Assembly: GCA_002389055.1 (NCBI GenBank) | Contig: DGNT01000054.1 | Coordinates: 1-5,559 of the forward strand | Reading direction: 5' to 3' | DNA from: Alcanivorax sp. UBA4485 | Lineage (GTDB): Bacteria > Pseudomonadota > Gammaproteobacteria > Pseudomonadales > Alcanivoracaceae | Length of the DNA: 5,559 nucleotides | In this document: positions 1-5,083 of the stretch, in pieces | Numbering within the stretch: the first letter of the stretch is position 1 | Layout: the number at the start of each line of letters is the position of its first letter | Notes under the pieces: generated by a model | Told to the model about the DNA's origin: nothing | What the model saw: the letters and a program-made list of their open reading frames with translations, nothing else | The model's database searches: none | Position numbers and translations under genes: made by a program

Positions 1-300
1 CGGGAATTGGGGCTTTCCAACGTGGAGGTTGTGAACACCCGCGTGGAACAGTACCGTAATGCTCCATCGCAGATCATCAGCCGGGCGTTCGCCGCCCTGC
101 CGGACATGCTGCAGGCCCTGGCCCCCCTGATCACCGACGGCAGCCGCGTTCTCGCCATGAAAGCGGCGGCCGCCGACCAGGAACTGGCCGGCCTGCCTGA
201 CGGCTGGCGGGCCCGGGTGGCGCCTCTGTCGGTCCCCGGACTGGCGGAGGCCCGCGTGCTGGTGATCGCCAGCCGGGCCGGACCGCACGTGCCGGAATAA
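1..300 (+). CDS. rsmG: RsmG (GidB), 16S rRNA (guanine-527-N7)-methyltransferase, C-terminal part (5' truncated by window)
   Basis: The reading frame is open from base 1 and ends at TAA 298-300, giving 99 residues. The E. coli protein is about 207 residues, so roughly the N-terminal half lies off the left edge. The family uses S-adenosylmethionine to methylate N7 of G527 in 16S rRNA, in the cytoplasm. Visible family features are the LGLSNVEVVNTRVE stretch at fragment residues 3-16, the ISRAFAAL stretch at 26-33, a lysine at 54 after a beta strand, and a C-terminal strand ending LVIAS. These line up with the second half of the Rossmann-type methyltransferase fold as I recall it from E. coli RsmG. 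The SAM-binding glycine motif would be upstream of the window. An internal ATG/TTG start would not be the true start, because homology begins at base 1. The position directly before parA, with a 10-base gap, is the common gidB-parA-parB order and suggests cotranscription. Confidence 0.93.
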   Translation, partial: RELGLSNVEVVNTRVEQYRNAPSQIISRAFAALPDMLQALAPLITDGSRVLAMKAAAADQELAGLPDGWRARVAPLSVPGLAEARVLVIASRAGPHVPE

Positions 301-310
301 GGAGACCGCA

Positions 311-1126
311 GTGACCACCGTTTTTGCCATTGCCAACCAGAAAGGTGGAGTGGGCAAGACCACCAGCAGCGTCAATCTGGCCGCTTCCCTGGCGGCGACG
401 CGCAAGAAGGTGTTGCTGGTGGACATTGATCCACAGGGTAACGCCACCAGCGGCGCCGGTGTGGATAAGTACGAGCCGGAATACACCATCCACGACGTGC
501 TGATGGGCGAAGTGAACGTGGAAGACGCGGTGGTCGACACCCCCAAGGATTCCGGCTTCGACCTGATCGCCGCCAACGGCGACCTGACCGCCGCCGAAGT
601 GCAGTTGCTGGACATGAAGATGCGGGAGTTCCGCCTGCGCAACGCGCTGGCCCGCATCCGCGCCAATTACGACTACATCATTGTCGACTGCCCGCCGTCG
701 CTGAACATGCTCACCGTCAACGCGCTCACCGCGGCGGACTCGGTGATCGTGCCGATCCAGTGCGAGTACTACGCGCTGGAAGGGCTGACCTCGCTGATGA
801 ACACCATCGAGAAGATCCGCACGGTGCTCAATCCCAAGCTGCACATCGGCGGCCTGCTGCGCACCATGTACGACCCGCGCAACAGCTTGTCCAACGACGT
901 TTCCAACCAGCTGATCAGCCACTTCGGTGACAAGGTCTACCGCACCATTATTCCGCGCAACGTACGGCTGGCGGAAGCGCCCAGCCACGGCGCGCCGGTG
1001 ATCACCTACGACCCCAAGTCCCGGGGCGCGGTCAGCTACCTGGCGCTGGCGGGCGAAATCCTGCGGCGCGAACAGGCCATGCAAAACGCCAAGGCCTCTC
1101 CGCAAACTCCGCAATCCCAGGCATGA
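311..1126 (+). CDS. parA: ParA (Soj) chromosome-partitioning ATPase
   Basis: This 271-residue protein is a deviant Walker-type ATPase. In the known family, ATP-bound dimers coat the nucleoid and are displaced by ParB-parS complexes, which moves newly replicated origins apart. Motifs seen are the deviant P-loop KGGVGKTT at residues 11-18, with signature lysine K11 and catalytic-loop K16; switch I / Walker A' DIDPQGN at 38-44; and Walker B IIVDCPP at 123-129 with D126. A basic conserved segment around 211-227 (IIPRNVRLAEAPSHG) is also present. There is no N-terminal helix-turn-helix extension, so this is the short chromosomal (Soj) type, not the long plasmid P1/F type that represses its own operon. 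The start is GTG at 311, set by AAGGAGA at 299-305, which overlaps the rsmG stop codon; there is no better in-frame ATG upstream. The last 15 residues are Gln/Pro/Ala-rich and probably disordered. Confidence 0.97.
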   Translation: MTTVFAIANQKGGVGKTTSSVNLAASLAATRKKVLLVDIDPQGNATSGAGVDKYEPEYTIHDVLMGEVNVEDAVVDTPKDSGFDLIAANGDLTAAEVQLLDMKMREFRLRNALARIRANYDYIIVDCPPSLNMLTVNALTAADSVIVPIQCEYYALEGLTSLMNTIEKIRTVLNPKLHIGGLLRTMYDPRNSLSNDVSNQLISHFGDKVYRTIIPRNVRLAEAPSHGAPVITYDPKSRGAVSYLALAGEILRREQAMQNAKASPQTPQSQA

Positions 1127-1142
1127 GGTAGAGGCACCGACT

Positions 1143-2063
1143 ATGGCGGCAAAGCGTAAACGCGGTCTCAGCAAGGGGCTCGACGCCCTGCTCAGCAGCA
1201 ACGAGGCGTACCAGCGCCAGCCCGAGGAAGTCAGCGTCGAGGGTGACGGCGAAGCGTCCGAACAGCAGGCCCAGCGCCCGCCCCGCGACGGCGACTTGCG
1301 CCACCTGCCGGTGGAGCTGATGCAGCGCGGCCGTTACCAGCCGCGCAAGGACATGTCCGCCGACGCCCTGGAAGAGCTGGCCGAATCAATCCGTGCCCAG
1401 GGCGTGATGCAGCCCATCGTGGTGCGCCCGCTGGGCGATAATCGCTACGAAATCATCGCCGGCGAGCGCCGCTGGCGGGCCGCGCAGATGGCCGAGCTGG
1501 ATTCGATTCCCGCGGTGATCCGGGAAGTGCCGGACGAAGCCGCCATCGCCATGTCGCTGATCGAAAACATTCAGCGCGAAAACCTCAACCCGATGGAAGA
1601 GGCGCTGGCGCTGTCCCGGCTCAAGGAAGAATTCGGCCTCACCCACCAGCAGGTCGCCGACGCGGTGGGCAAATCCCGCGCCATGGTCACCAACCTGCTG
1701 CGGTTGATGAGCCTGGAAGCGGACGTCAAAAAACTGCTTGAGCACGGCGATCTGGAAATGGGCCACGCCCGGGCCCTGTTGTCGCTGACCGGCGCCAAAC
1801 AGGTGGAGGCCGCGCGCACCGTGGTCGCCAAGGGGTTGTCGGTGCGCCAGACCGAAACCCTGGTGCGCGAATTCGAGAAGGAAAAGCCCGCCAAACCGGC
1901 CCCGGCCAAGGAAGACCCCAATGTGCGGCATCTGATCAACGATTTGTCCGACCGCCTGGGCGCGCCGGTGCAGATTCAGCAGGGTAACGCCGGCAAGGGC
2001 AAGCTGGTGATCAGCTACAACAACCTGGACGAACTGGACGGCATTCTGGCGCACATAAAGTGA
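1143..2063 (+). CDS. parB: ParB (Spo0J) chromosome-partitioning protein, CTP-dependent parS-binding clamp
   Basis: This 306-residue protein has the full ParB layout. The short basic N-terminal peptide KRGLSKGLDALL (residues 6-17) is the expected ParA-contact and ATPase-stimulating segment. A disordered acidic/Gln linker follows at about 19-50. The ParB/Srx N-terminal domain includes RYQPRKD (64-70), GERRWRAA (107-114) and ENIQREN (141-147); the GERR and ENIQR boxes are the known CTP-binding elements. A helix-turn-helix sits at about 167-188 (parS reading), a Lys/Pro/Ala hinge at 245-257, and a C-terminal dimerisation domain at about 258-306. The length is typical. The start is ATG 1143 with GAGG at 1131-1134, eight bases upstream, and the gap to the parA stop is 16 bases, so the two are one transcription unit. 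ParB also loads SMC/MukB-type condensins at origins in many bacteria. I saw no good parS site in the window. Confidence 0.97.
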   Translation: MAAKRKRGLSKGLDALLSSNEAYQRQPEEVSVEGDGEASEQQAQRPPRDGDLRHLPVELMQRGRYQPRKDMSADALEELAESIRAQGVMQPIVVRPLGDNRYEIIAGERRWRAAQMAELDSIPAVIREVPDEAAIAMSLIENIQRENLNPMEEALALSRLKEEFGLTHQQVADAVGKSRAMVTNLLRLMSLEADVKKLLEHGDLEMGHARALLSLTGAKQVEAARTVVAKGLSVRQTETLVREFEKEKPAKPAPAKEDPNVRHLINDLSDRLGAPVQIQQGNAGKGKLVISYNNLDELDGILAHIK

Positions 2064-2078
2064 CCGGCGGATTATATT

Positions 2079-2100
2079 CCTGACTAATGTCAGGTTGCTT
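2079..2100 (+). terminator. Weak terminator-like hairpin after parB
   Basis: CCTGAC (2079-2084) and GTCAGG (2089-2094) form a perfect 6-bp stem with a TAAT loop, starting 16 bases after the parB stop codon. What follows is TTGCTT, not a run of T, so it is at best a leaky intrinsic terminator. Its position between parB and the candidate atp promoters fits an attenuating or 3'-end-stabilising element for the rsmG-parAB transcript. The structure is seen directly; termination is inference. Confidence 0.3.
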
Positions 2101-2127
2101 GACTTAAGAGTGTCGCCGGCGTACATA
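2099..2127 (+). promoter_or_regulatory. Candidate sigma-70 promoter P1 upstream of atpI
   Basis: TTGACT (2099-2104) matches five of six bases of the -35 consensus. A 17-base spacer leads to TACATA (2122-2127), which matches only three of six at -10. Overlapping registers (for example ATAT/TATAG at 2125-2130) give an AT-rich melting region. The -35 overlaps the tail of the parB hairpin. It is a plausible but weak promoter, with the start expected near 2134. Confidence 0.3.
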
Positions 2128-2163
2128 TAGAAGTGACAACCGCAAACACTAGGCGCGATTCTG

Positions 2164-2169
2164 TATAGT
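2164..2169 (+). promoter_or_regulatory. Candidate -10 element of the main atp operon promoter (P2)
   Basis: TATAGT matches five of six bases of the -10 consensus, with TG immediately upstream (2162-2163). No good -35 hexamer lies at 16-18 bases: the bases around 2141-2146 are CGCAAA. GTGACA at 2133-2138 matches the -35 well but sits 25 bases away, too far. The GTATAGTTGCG context resembles the promoter region I recall ahead of atpI in pseudomonads. If used, transcription would start near 2176, leaving a leader of about 170 bases before atpI. An activator may be needed because the -35 is poor. Confidence 0.4.
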
Positions 2170-2180
2170 TGCGTCCAGGC

Positions 2181-2217
2181 GCTCGTTTTTTGAGCTGATT
2201 CCGGCCTTTTCAGGCCG
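2181..2217 (+). other. Two tandem hairpins in the atp operon leader
   Basis: GCTC 2181-2184 can pair with GAGC 2192-2195 around a T-rich loop (weak, 4 bp). CGGCCT 2202-2207 pairs perfectly with AGGCCG 2212-2217 around a TTTC loop (6 bp, GC-rich). No T run follows either stem, so they are not ordinary intrinsic terminators. They would lie at the very 5' end of a transcript from P2 and may stabilise the mRNA. Pairing is seen; function is inferred. Confidence 0.4.
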
Positions 2218-2302
2218 ACAATTGCCCTGCGCCGGTTGATACCTCTATGCCTTCCCCATATACTTCCCGCGCCAAAGATCAGGGGGTACCCGCGACCTTC
2301 TC

Positions 2303-2326
2303 CTGACAACGCTTCGGCGACGTCAG
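2303..2326 (+). promoter_or_regulatory. UUCG-tetraloop hairpin just upstream of the atpI ribosome binding site
   Basis: CTGAC (2303-2307) pairs with GTCAG (2322-2326). Inside, CGC (2310-2312) pairs with GCG (2317-2319) across a TTCG loop (2313-2316). A two-by-two internal loop (AA 2308-2309 opposite AC 2320-2321) separates the two stems. C(UUCG)G is an exceptionally stable RNA tetraloop. The hairpin ends 11 bases before the GGGAG (2338-2342) used by atpI, so it could protect the 5' end of the coding mRNA or modulate atpI translation. No T tract follows, so it is not a terminator. Confidence 0.45.
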
Positions 2327-2346
2327 CAGCTAAACACGGGAGCACG

Positions 2347-2775
2347 GTGGCCAATTTCGATGAGCGAGCCCGCAGAACACTGTTCTGGGGGTTGATGCGC
2401 GCCCAGATCAGCAGCGTGATCCTTTTCGCCGCTCTGGTCACCGTGATCGCCGGCACCAGCTTGGGCCTGACGGCGCTCTGGGGCGGCACTATCAGCCTGA
2501 TCGCTTACGCCTGGGGCGGCTTTCAAGTTTGGCTGCACCCGGGTAATCGTGCGCCTGAGCGCATGGCCGGCGCCGCCATGAGAGCGGAAGCCGGCAAAGT
2601 AGTCATCATGTTGGCGCTTTTCGGGCTGACCTTCGCGAAGGTCGCCGTGATGCGCGAGCTAGCACATGTAGCGGTTCTGTTTCCCGGTTTTCTGCTTGCG
2701 CAGATCGCCGGCTGGGTTCAGGTGGCACGCTTGGAACGCAGGCTCGAGACAGAGCGGTACGGGCAAGACGATTAG
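2347..2775 (+). CDS. atpI: AtpI, F-type ATP synthase subunit I (c-ring assembly factor)
   Basis: I chose GTG 2347, giving 142 residues, because GGGAG at 2338-2342 is positioned for it. It keeps the basic N-terminal segment (RARR, residues 7-10) before the first membrane helix and gives a length normal for the family. The frame is open back to TTG 2236, but that extension is Pro-rich, has no ribosome site and does not look like AtpI. ATG 2395 (126 residues) is a second possibility. Four hydrophobic segments are visible at about 20-36, 39-62, 85-101 and 107-126. Between the second and third lies the family-like GGTISLIAYA...RAEAGK pattern (46-84). AtpI proteins sit in the inner membrane and help assemble the c ring; some work also links them to Mg2+ supply. 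The protein is poorly conserved, so the call rests on topology plus its place as first gene of the atp operon. Confidence 0.88.
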   Translation: MANFDERARRTLFWGLMRAQISSVILFAALVTVIAGTSLGLTALWGGTISLIAYAWGGFQVWLHPGNRAPERMAGAAMRAEAGKVVIMLALFGLTFAKVAVMRELAHVAVLFPGFLLAQIAGWVQVARLERRLETERYGQDD

Positions 2776-2799
2776 ACTGGACTGACTGTAGGTATCGAT

Positions 2800-3708
2800 A
2801 TGGCAGCGAGCTCCGCCAGCGAGTACATCAAGCACCATCTGGGAAATCTCACCTATGGCCAATTGCCCGCGGGTTACGAGCGTACCTGTCACGGTCATGA
2901 ACAAACTCTGAACGACGCCACCTGGACCTTCGCCTGCAACGCGCAGGAAGCGTCCGACATGGGCTTCATGGCCTTTCACGTGGACTCCCTGGCCTGGTCC
3001 GGCGGTCTCGGCATCATCATGTGCCTGTTGTTCTGGCTGGGCGCGCGCAAGGCCAGCGCCGGTATCCCCACCGGTTTCATGAATTTCGTCGAAATCATCA
3101 TTGAGTTCATTGATACCCAGGTCCGTGATTCGTTCCACGGCAAGAGCAAGCTGATCGCCCCGCTTTCCCTGGTGATCTTCTGCTGGGTGTTCCTGATGAA
3201 CCTGATGGATCTGATTCCCGTGGACTGGGTGCCGCTCACCTTCCAGTGGATCATGACCTCCTTCTTCGGCTGGACCTCCCACGAAGCGTATTTCCGCATC
3301 GTGCCGACCACCGACCCCAACATTACTCTGTCGATGTCCATCTCCGTGTTCCTGCTGGTGATTTTCTACAGCATCAAGGTGAAGGGCGTGGGCGGTTTCC
3401 TCGGCGAGCTGAGCTTCAAGCCGTTCGAGGCCAACAACATCTTCGGCAAAGTGCTGCTGCTGCCCATCAACCTGGTACTGGAAGTCATCGCCCTGCTGGC
3501 GAAGCCGGTGTCCCTGGGTCTGCGGTTGTTCGGCAACATGTACGCCGGCGAATTCGTATTCATTCTGGTGGCTGCCATGATGGGCACCTGGCAGGCGGTC
3601 GCCGCCTGGCCGTGGGCCGTGTTCCACATTCTGGTGATCACTTTGCAAGCCTTTATCTTCATGGTGCTGACCATCGTTTATCTGAGCATGGCGGTGGAAG
3701 AGCACTGA
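2800..3708 (+). CDS. atpB: AtpB, ATP synthase Fo subunit a (proton half-channels)
   Basis: Subunit a of 302 residues, inner membrane, carries protons to and from the c ring. The hallmark segment LRLFGNMYAGE lies at 241-251: R242 corresponds to essential E. coli Arg210 and E251 to Glu219. H276 and Q283 match E. coli His245 and Gln252, and D62, D137 and D142 match Asp44, Asp119 and Asp124. Membrane segments are visible at about 67-84, 118-140, 174-195, 217-262 (long, carrying R242) and 267-297. The C-terminus VYLSMAVEEH is nearly that of E. coli. It is about 31 residues longer than the 271-residue E. coli protein: about 18 extra in the periplasmic N-terminal tail, the rest in the loops near 145-170 and 205-220. 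The tail contains Cys30 and Cys46. The start is ATG 2800 with a weak GTAGG at 2788-2792; the gap after atpI is 24 bases. Confidence 0.97.
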   Translation: MAASSASEYIKHHLGNLTYGQLPAGYERTCHGHEQTLNDATWTFACNAQEASDMGFMAFHVDSLAWSGGLGIIMCLLFWLGARKASAGIPTGFMNFVEIIIEFIDTQVRDSFHGKSKLIAPLSLVIFCWVFLMNLMDLIPVDWVPLTFQWIMTSFFGWTSHEAYFRIVPTTDPNITLSMSISVFLLVIFYSIKVKGVGGFLGELSFKPFEANNIFGKVLLLPINLVLEVIALLAKPVSLGLRLFGNMYAGEFVFILVAAMMGTWQAVAAWPWAVFHILVITLQAFIFMVLTIVYLSMAVEEH

Positions 3709-3754
3709 TTTAGCGGTTTCTTAACTCAACTTAAGCACTTAACGGGAGTGTAAA
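3709..3754 (+). promoter_or_regulatory. AU-rich translation initiation region of atpE
   Basis: The 46-base atpB-atpE gap is AT-rich in an otherwise GC-rich window. It contains CTTAAC at 3720-3725 and again at 3738-3743, with CTTAAG between (3730-3735). A strong Shine-Dalgarno GGGAG (3744-3748) lies six bases before ATG 3755, and the bases just before the start are TAAA. In E. coli the equivalent stretch is an established enhancer of c-subunit translation, giving the excess of c needed for the ring. Function here is by analogy. Only a weak A/T stem (CTTAA 3720-3724 with TTAAG 3731-3735) could form. Confidence 0.55.
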
Positions 3755-3976
3755 ATGGAAGATGTGAACCTTCTCGCGGCGGCACTGGTTGCTGGCATGG
3801 CGGGCATCGGCGCCGGTATTGGTTTCGGCCTGATGGGCGGTCGTTTCCTGGAATCCGTGGCACGTCAGCCGGAACTGGGCCCGATGCTGCAAACCCGCAT
3901 GTTCATCATCGCCGGTCTGCTGGACGCCGTGCCGATTATCGGTATCGCTATCGCGTTCCTGCTGATTTTCCAGTAA
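3755..3976 (+). CDS. atpE: AtpE, ATP synthase Fo subunit c (c-ring proteolipid)
   Basis: This 73-residue two-helix hairpin forms the rotating ring in the inner membrane. Helix 1 (about 5-28) carries the glycine-rich packing motif GAGIGFG (19-25). The polar loop is ARQPELGP (36-43), with the conserved Arg37-Gln38-Pro39 that contacts gamma/epsilon. Helix 2 (about 48-72) holds D57 in GLLDAVP, the proton-binding carboxylate equivalent to E. coli Asp61. Aspartate followed by Ala, rather than the Glu-Ser/Thr set of Na+ rings, supports H+ coupling. It is slightly shorter than the 79-residue E. coli protein, lacking a few residues at each end. No signal peptide is present, as usual. ATG 3755 is preceded by GGGAG at six bases; see the separate entry for the upstream AU-rich region. 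The gap to atpF is 64 bases. Confidence 0.97.
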   Translation: MEDVNLLAAALVAGMAGIGAGIGFGLMGGRFLESVARQPELGPMLQTRMFIIAGLLDAVPIIGIAIAFLLIFQ

Positions 3977-4000
3977 ATCGCGCTTTTCGAAACAAGCCCC

Positions 4001-4014
4001 GATTTTGGGAAATC
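4001..4014 (+). other. Small stem-loop in the atpE-atpF gap
   Basis: GATTT (4001-4005) and AAATC (4010-4014) can form a 5-bp stem around TGGG. The preceding CCC (3998-4000) could instead pair with GGG (4007-4009). These are weak alternatives with no T tract, so this is not a terminator. Such intercistronic structure could affect mRNA stability between the highly translated atpE and atpF, but this is speculative. Confidence 0.2.
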
Positions 4015-4040
4015 TATGCAACGCGGATTGAGGTGTTGGC

Positions 4041-4511
4041 ATGAATATTAATGCGACACTAATTGGCCAGGCCATCTGGTTCTTCCTGTTCGTCGCCTTC
4101 TGCATGAAGTTCGTCTGGCCGCCTATTTCCAAGGCACTGGAAGAACGGAAACAGAAGATTGCCGAGGGCCTGAGCGCCGCGGATCGTGCAGAACGTGATC
4201 TGGTGCTGGCGCAGGAAAAAGCCTCCTCGAATCTTAAGGAAGCCAAAGAAAAGGCGTCCGAAATCATCGAGCAGGCCAACAAACGGGCGAATCAGATCGT
4301 CGAGGAAGCCAAAGACCAGGCACGCATCGAAGGTGAGCGTCTGATCGAAAAGGCACACTCCGAGATCGATCAGGAGATCAATCGCGCCCGTGAAGAGCTG
4401 CGCAAAGAGGTGTCCGCTCTGGCATTGAGTGGCGCCGAGCAAGTGCTGGGCCGCGAAGTAAACCGCGACGCACACAAGCAGCTGCTGGACGACTTGGCGG
4501 CTCAACTCTGA
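4041..4511 (+). CDS. atpF: AtpF, ATP synthase Fo subunit b (peripheral stalk)
   Basis: At 156 residues it is exactly the length of E. coli subunit b. One N-terminal membrane helix spans about 5-25 (NATLIGQAIWFFLFVAFCMKF), including Cys21, and the hinge VWPPISKALEERK (25-37) has conserved R36. From about 37 to the end it is a charged Ala/Glu/Lys/Arg-rich helix, the parallel right-handed coiled coil that dimerises and joins Fo to F1. EQANKRANQIVEEAKD and RAREELRKEVSALALSGAE mark the conserved dimerisation and C-terminal delta-binding parts. The dimer acts as the stator, resisting rotation of alpha3beta3. ATG 4041 has TGAGGTG at 4029-4035, about seven bases upstream. Only one b gene is seen (no b' copy), so a homodimer is expected. 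The spacing to atpH is 19 bases. Confidence 0.97.
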   Translation: MNINATLIGQAIWFFLFVAFCMKFVWPPISKALEERKQKIAEGLSAADRAERDLVLAQEKASSNLKEAKEKASEIIEQANKRANQIVEEAKDQARIEGERLIEKAHSEIDQEINRAREELRKEVSALALSGAEQVLGREVNRDAHKQLLDDLAAQL

Positions 4512-4530
4512 GTGATACGGATGGCACCCC

Positions 4531-5067
4531 ATGGCTGAATTGACCACCATCGCACGCCCTTACGCCAAGGCCGCGTTCCTGTTCGCGAAGGAACAGAGCG
4601 GTCTGGCGGAGTGGGAGCAGATGCTGGGCCTGGCGGCGGCAGTGGCGCAGGATGCCACCATGCGTGCTTACCTGGACCAGCCGGAGCTGGACAGCGAGAC
4701 ACAGGCGAAGGCGATAGCCGACGTTTGTGGCGATGAGCTCAATGAGAGCGCTCGCAATTTCATCGCCCAGCTCGCGGACAACAAGCGTCTGGCCCTGTTG
4801 CCGACCATTTTCATGTTGTTCCACGAACTGTTGGCGGAAGATCAGCGCATCATTGATGTGGAACTGATCGCGCCGTTCGAACTGGAAGATGCCGAGACCG
4901 ACAGCCTGGTGGCCGCGCTGAAGAAGCGCCTGGGCCAGGATGTGCAGGTGTCCACCTCCGTTGACGAGTCACTCATTGGTGGCGTGCTGGTGAGAGCCGG
5001 CGATACCGTAATTGATGGCAGTGTGCGCGGCCGGCTTAACCGCCTGGCAGAGCAACTGAACTCTTGA
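4531..5067 (+). CDS. atpH: AtpH, ATP synthase F1 subunit delta
   Basis: This 178-residue protein is the usual size (E. coli 177). It sits on top of F1 and connects the alpha N-termini to the b dimer. An N-terminal six-helix domain (about 1-105) begins with TIARPYAKAAF (6-16), the conserved alpha-binding helix. The C-terminal part carries the family signature DESLIGGVLVRAGDTVIDGSVRGRL (145-169), and a single cysteine is at 66. The start is ATG 4531, which keeps the conserved MAELTTIARPYA N-terminus. The ribosome site is poor (GGATGG around 4519-4524). An out-of-frame ATG at 4521 opens a five-codon reading frame that ends at TGA 4536-4538 inside atpH, so initiation may depend on coupling to translation from atpF. 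Confidence 0.96.
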   Translation: MAELTTIARPYAKAAFLFAKEQSGLAEWEQMLGLAAAVAQDATMRAYLDQPELDSETQAKAIADVCGDELNESARNFIAQLADNKRLALLPTIFMLFHELLAEDQRIIDVELIAPFELEDAETDSLVAALKKRLGQDVQVSTSVDESLIGGVLVRAGDTVIDGSVRGRLNRLAEQLNS

Positions 5068-5083
5068 GTTTGAGGGATTAGAG

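Noticed and set aside
427..435. A DnaA-box-like 9-mer (TGATCCACA), one mismatch from TTATCCACA
   Set aside because: It is a single site inside codons for the parA DIDPQGN motif, with no cluster of boxes and no AT-rich unwinding region, so there is no sign of an origin here.
131..1201. A 356-codon open frame on the minus strand opposite rsmG and parA
   Set aside because: Its protein is His/Gln/Val/Arg-rich with no family features, and it lies exactly antisense to well-supported genes. High third-position GC removes stops from the antisense frame.
2202..2217. The GC-rich hairpin as an intrinsic terminator before atpI
   Set aside because: It is followed by ACAATTGCCC, without a T run, and would lie inside the atp leader.
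1386..2489. A 367-codon minus-strand open frame across parB, the gap and atpI
   Set aside because: It is a shadow of parB codon bias running into the gap. There is no recognisable domain, and parB and atpI are clearly the coding strand.
2972..2987. A CACGTG-centred sequence in atpB as a possible parS
   Set aside because: Outside the central CACGTG only about four of ten flanking positions fit the parS palindrome, and it encodes the conserved FHVD stretch.
2659..3705. A 348-codon minus-strand open frame opposite atpB, and a plus-strand frame at 3246-3713
   Set aside because: Both overlap the unmistakable subunit a gene. Their compositions (His/Gln/Gly/Asp- or Arg/His-rich) are typical of out-of-frame translation.
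4815..4830. A half-match to parS (TGTTCCACG) in atpH
   Set aside because: Only the left half matches; the right half of the palindrome is absent. It is coding sequence for delta.
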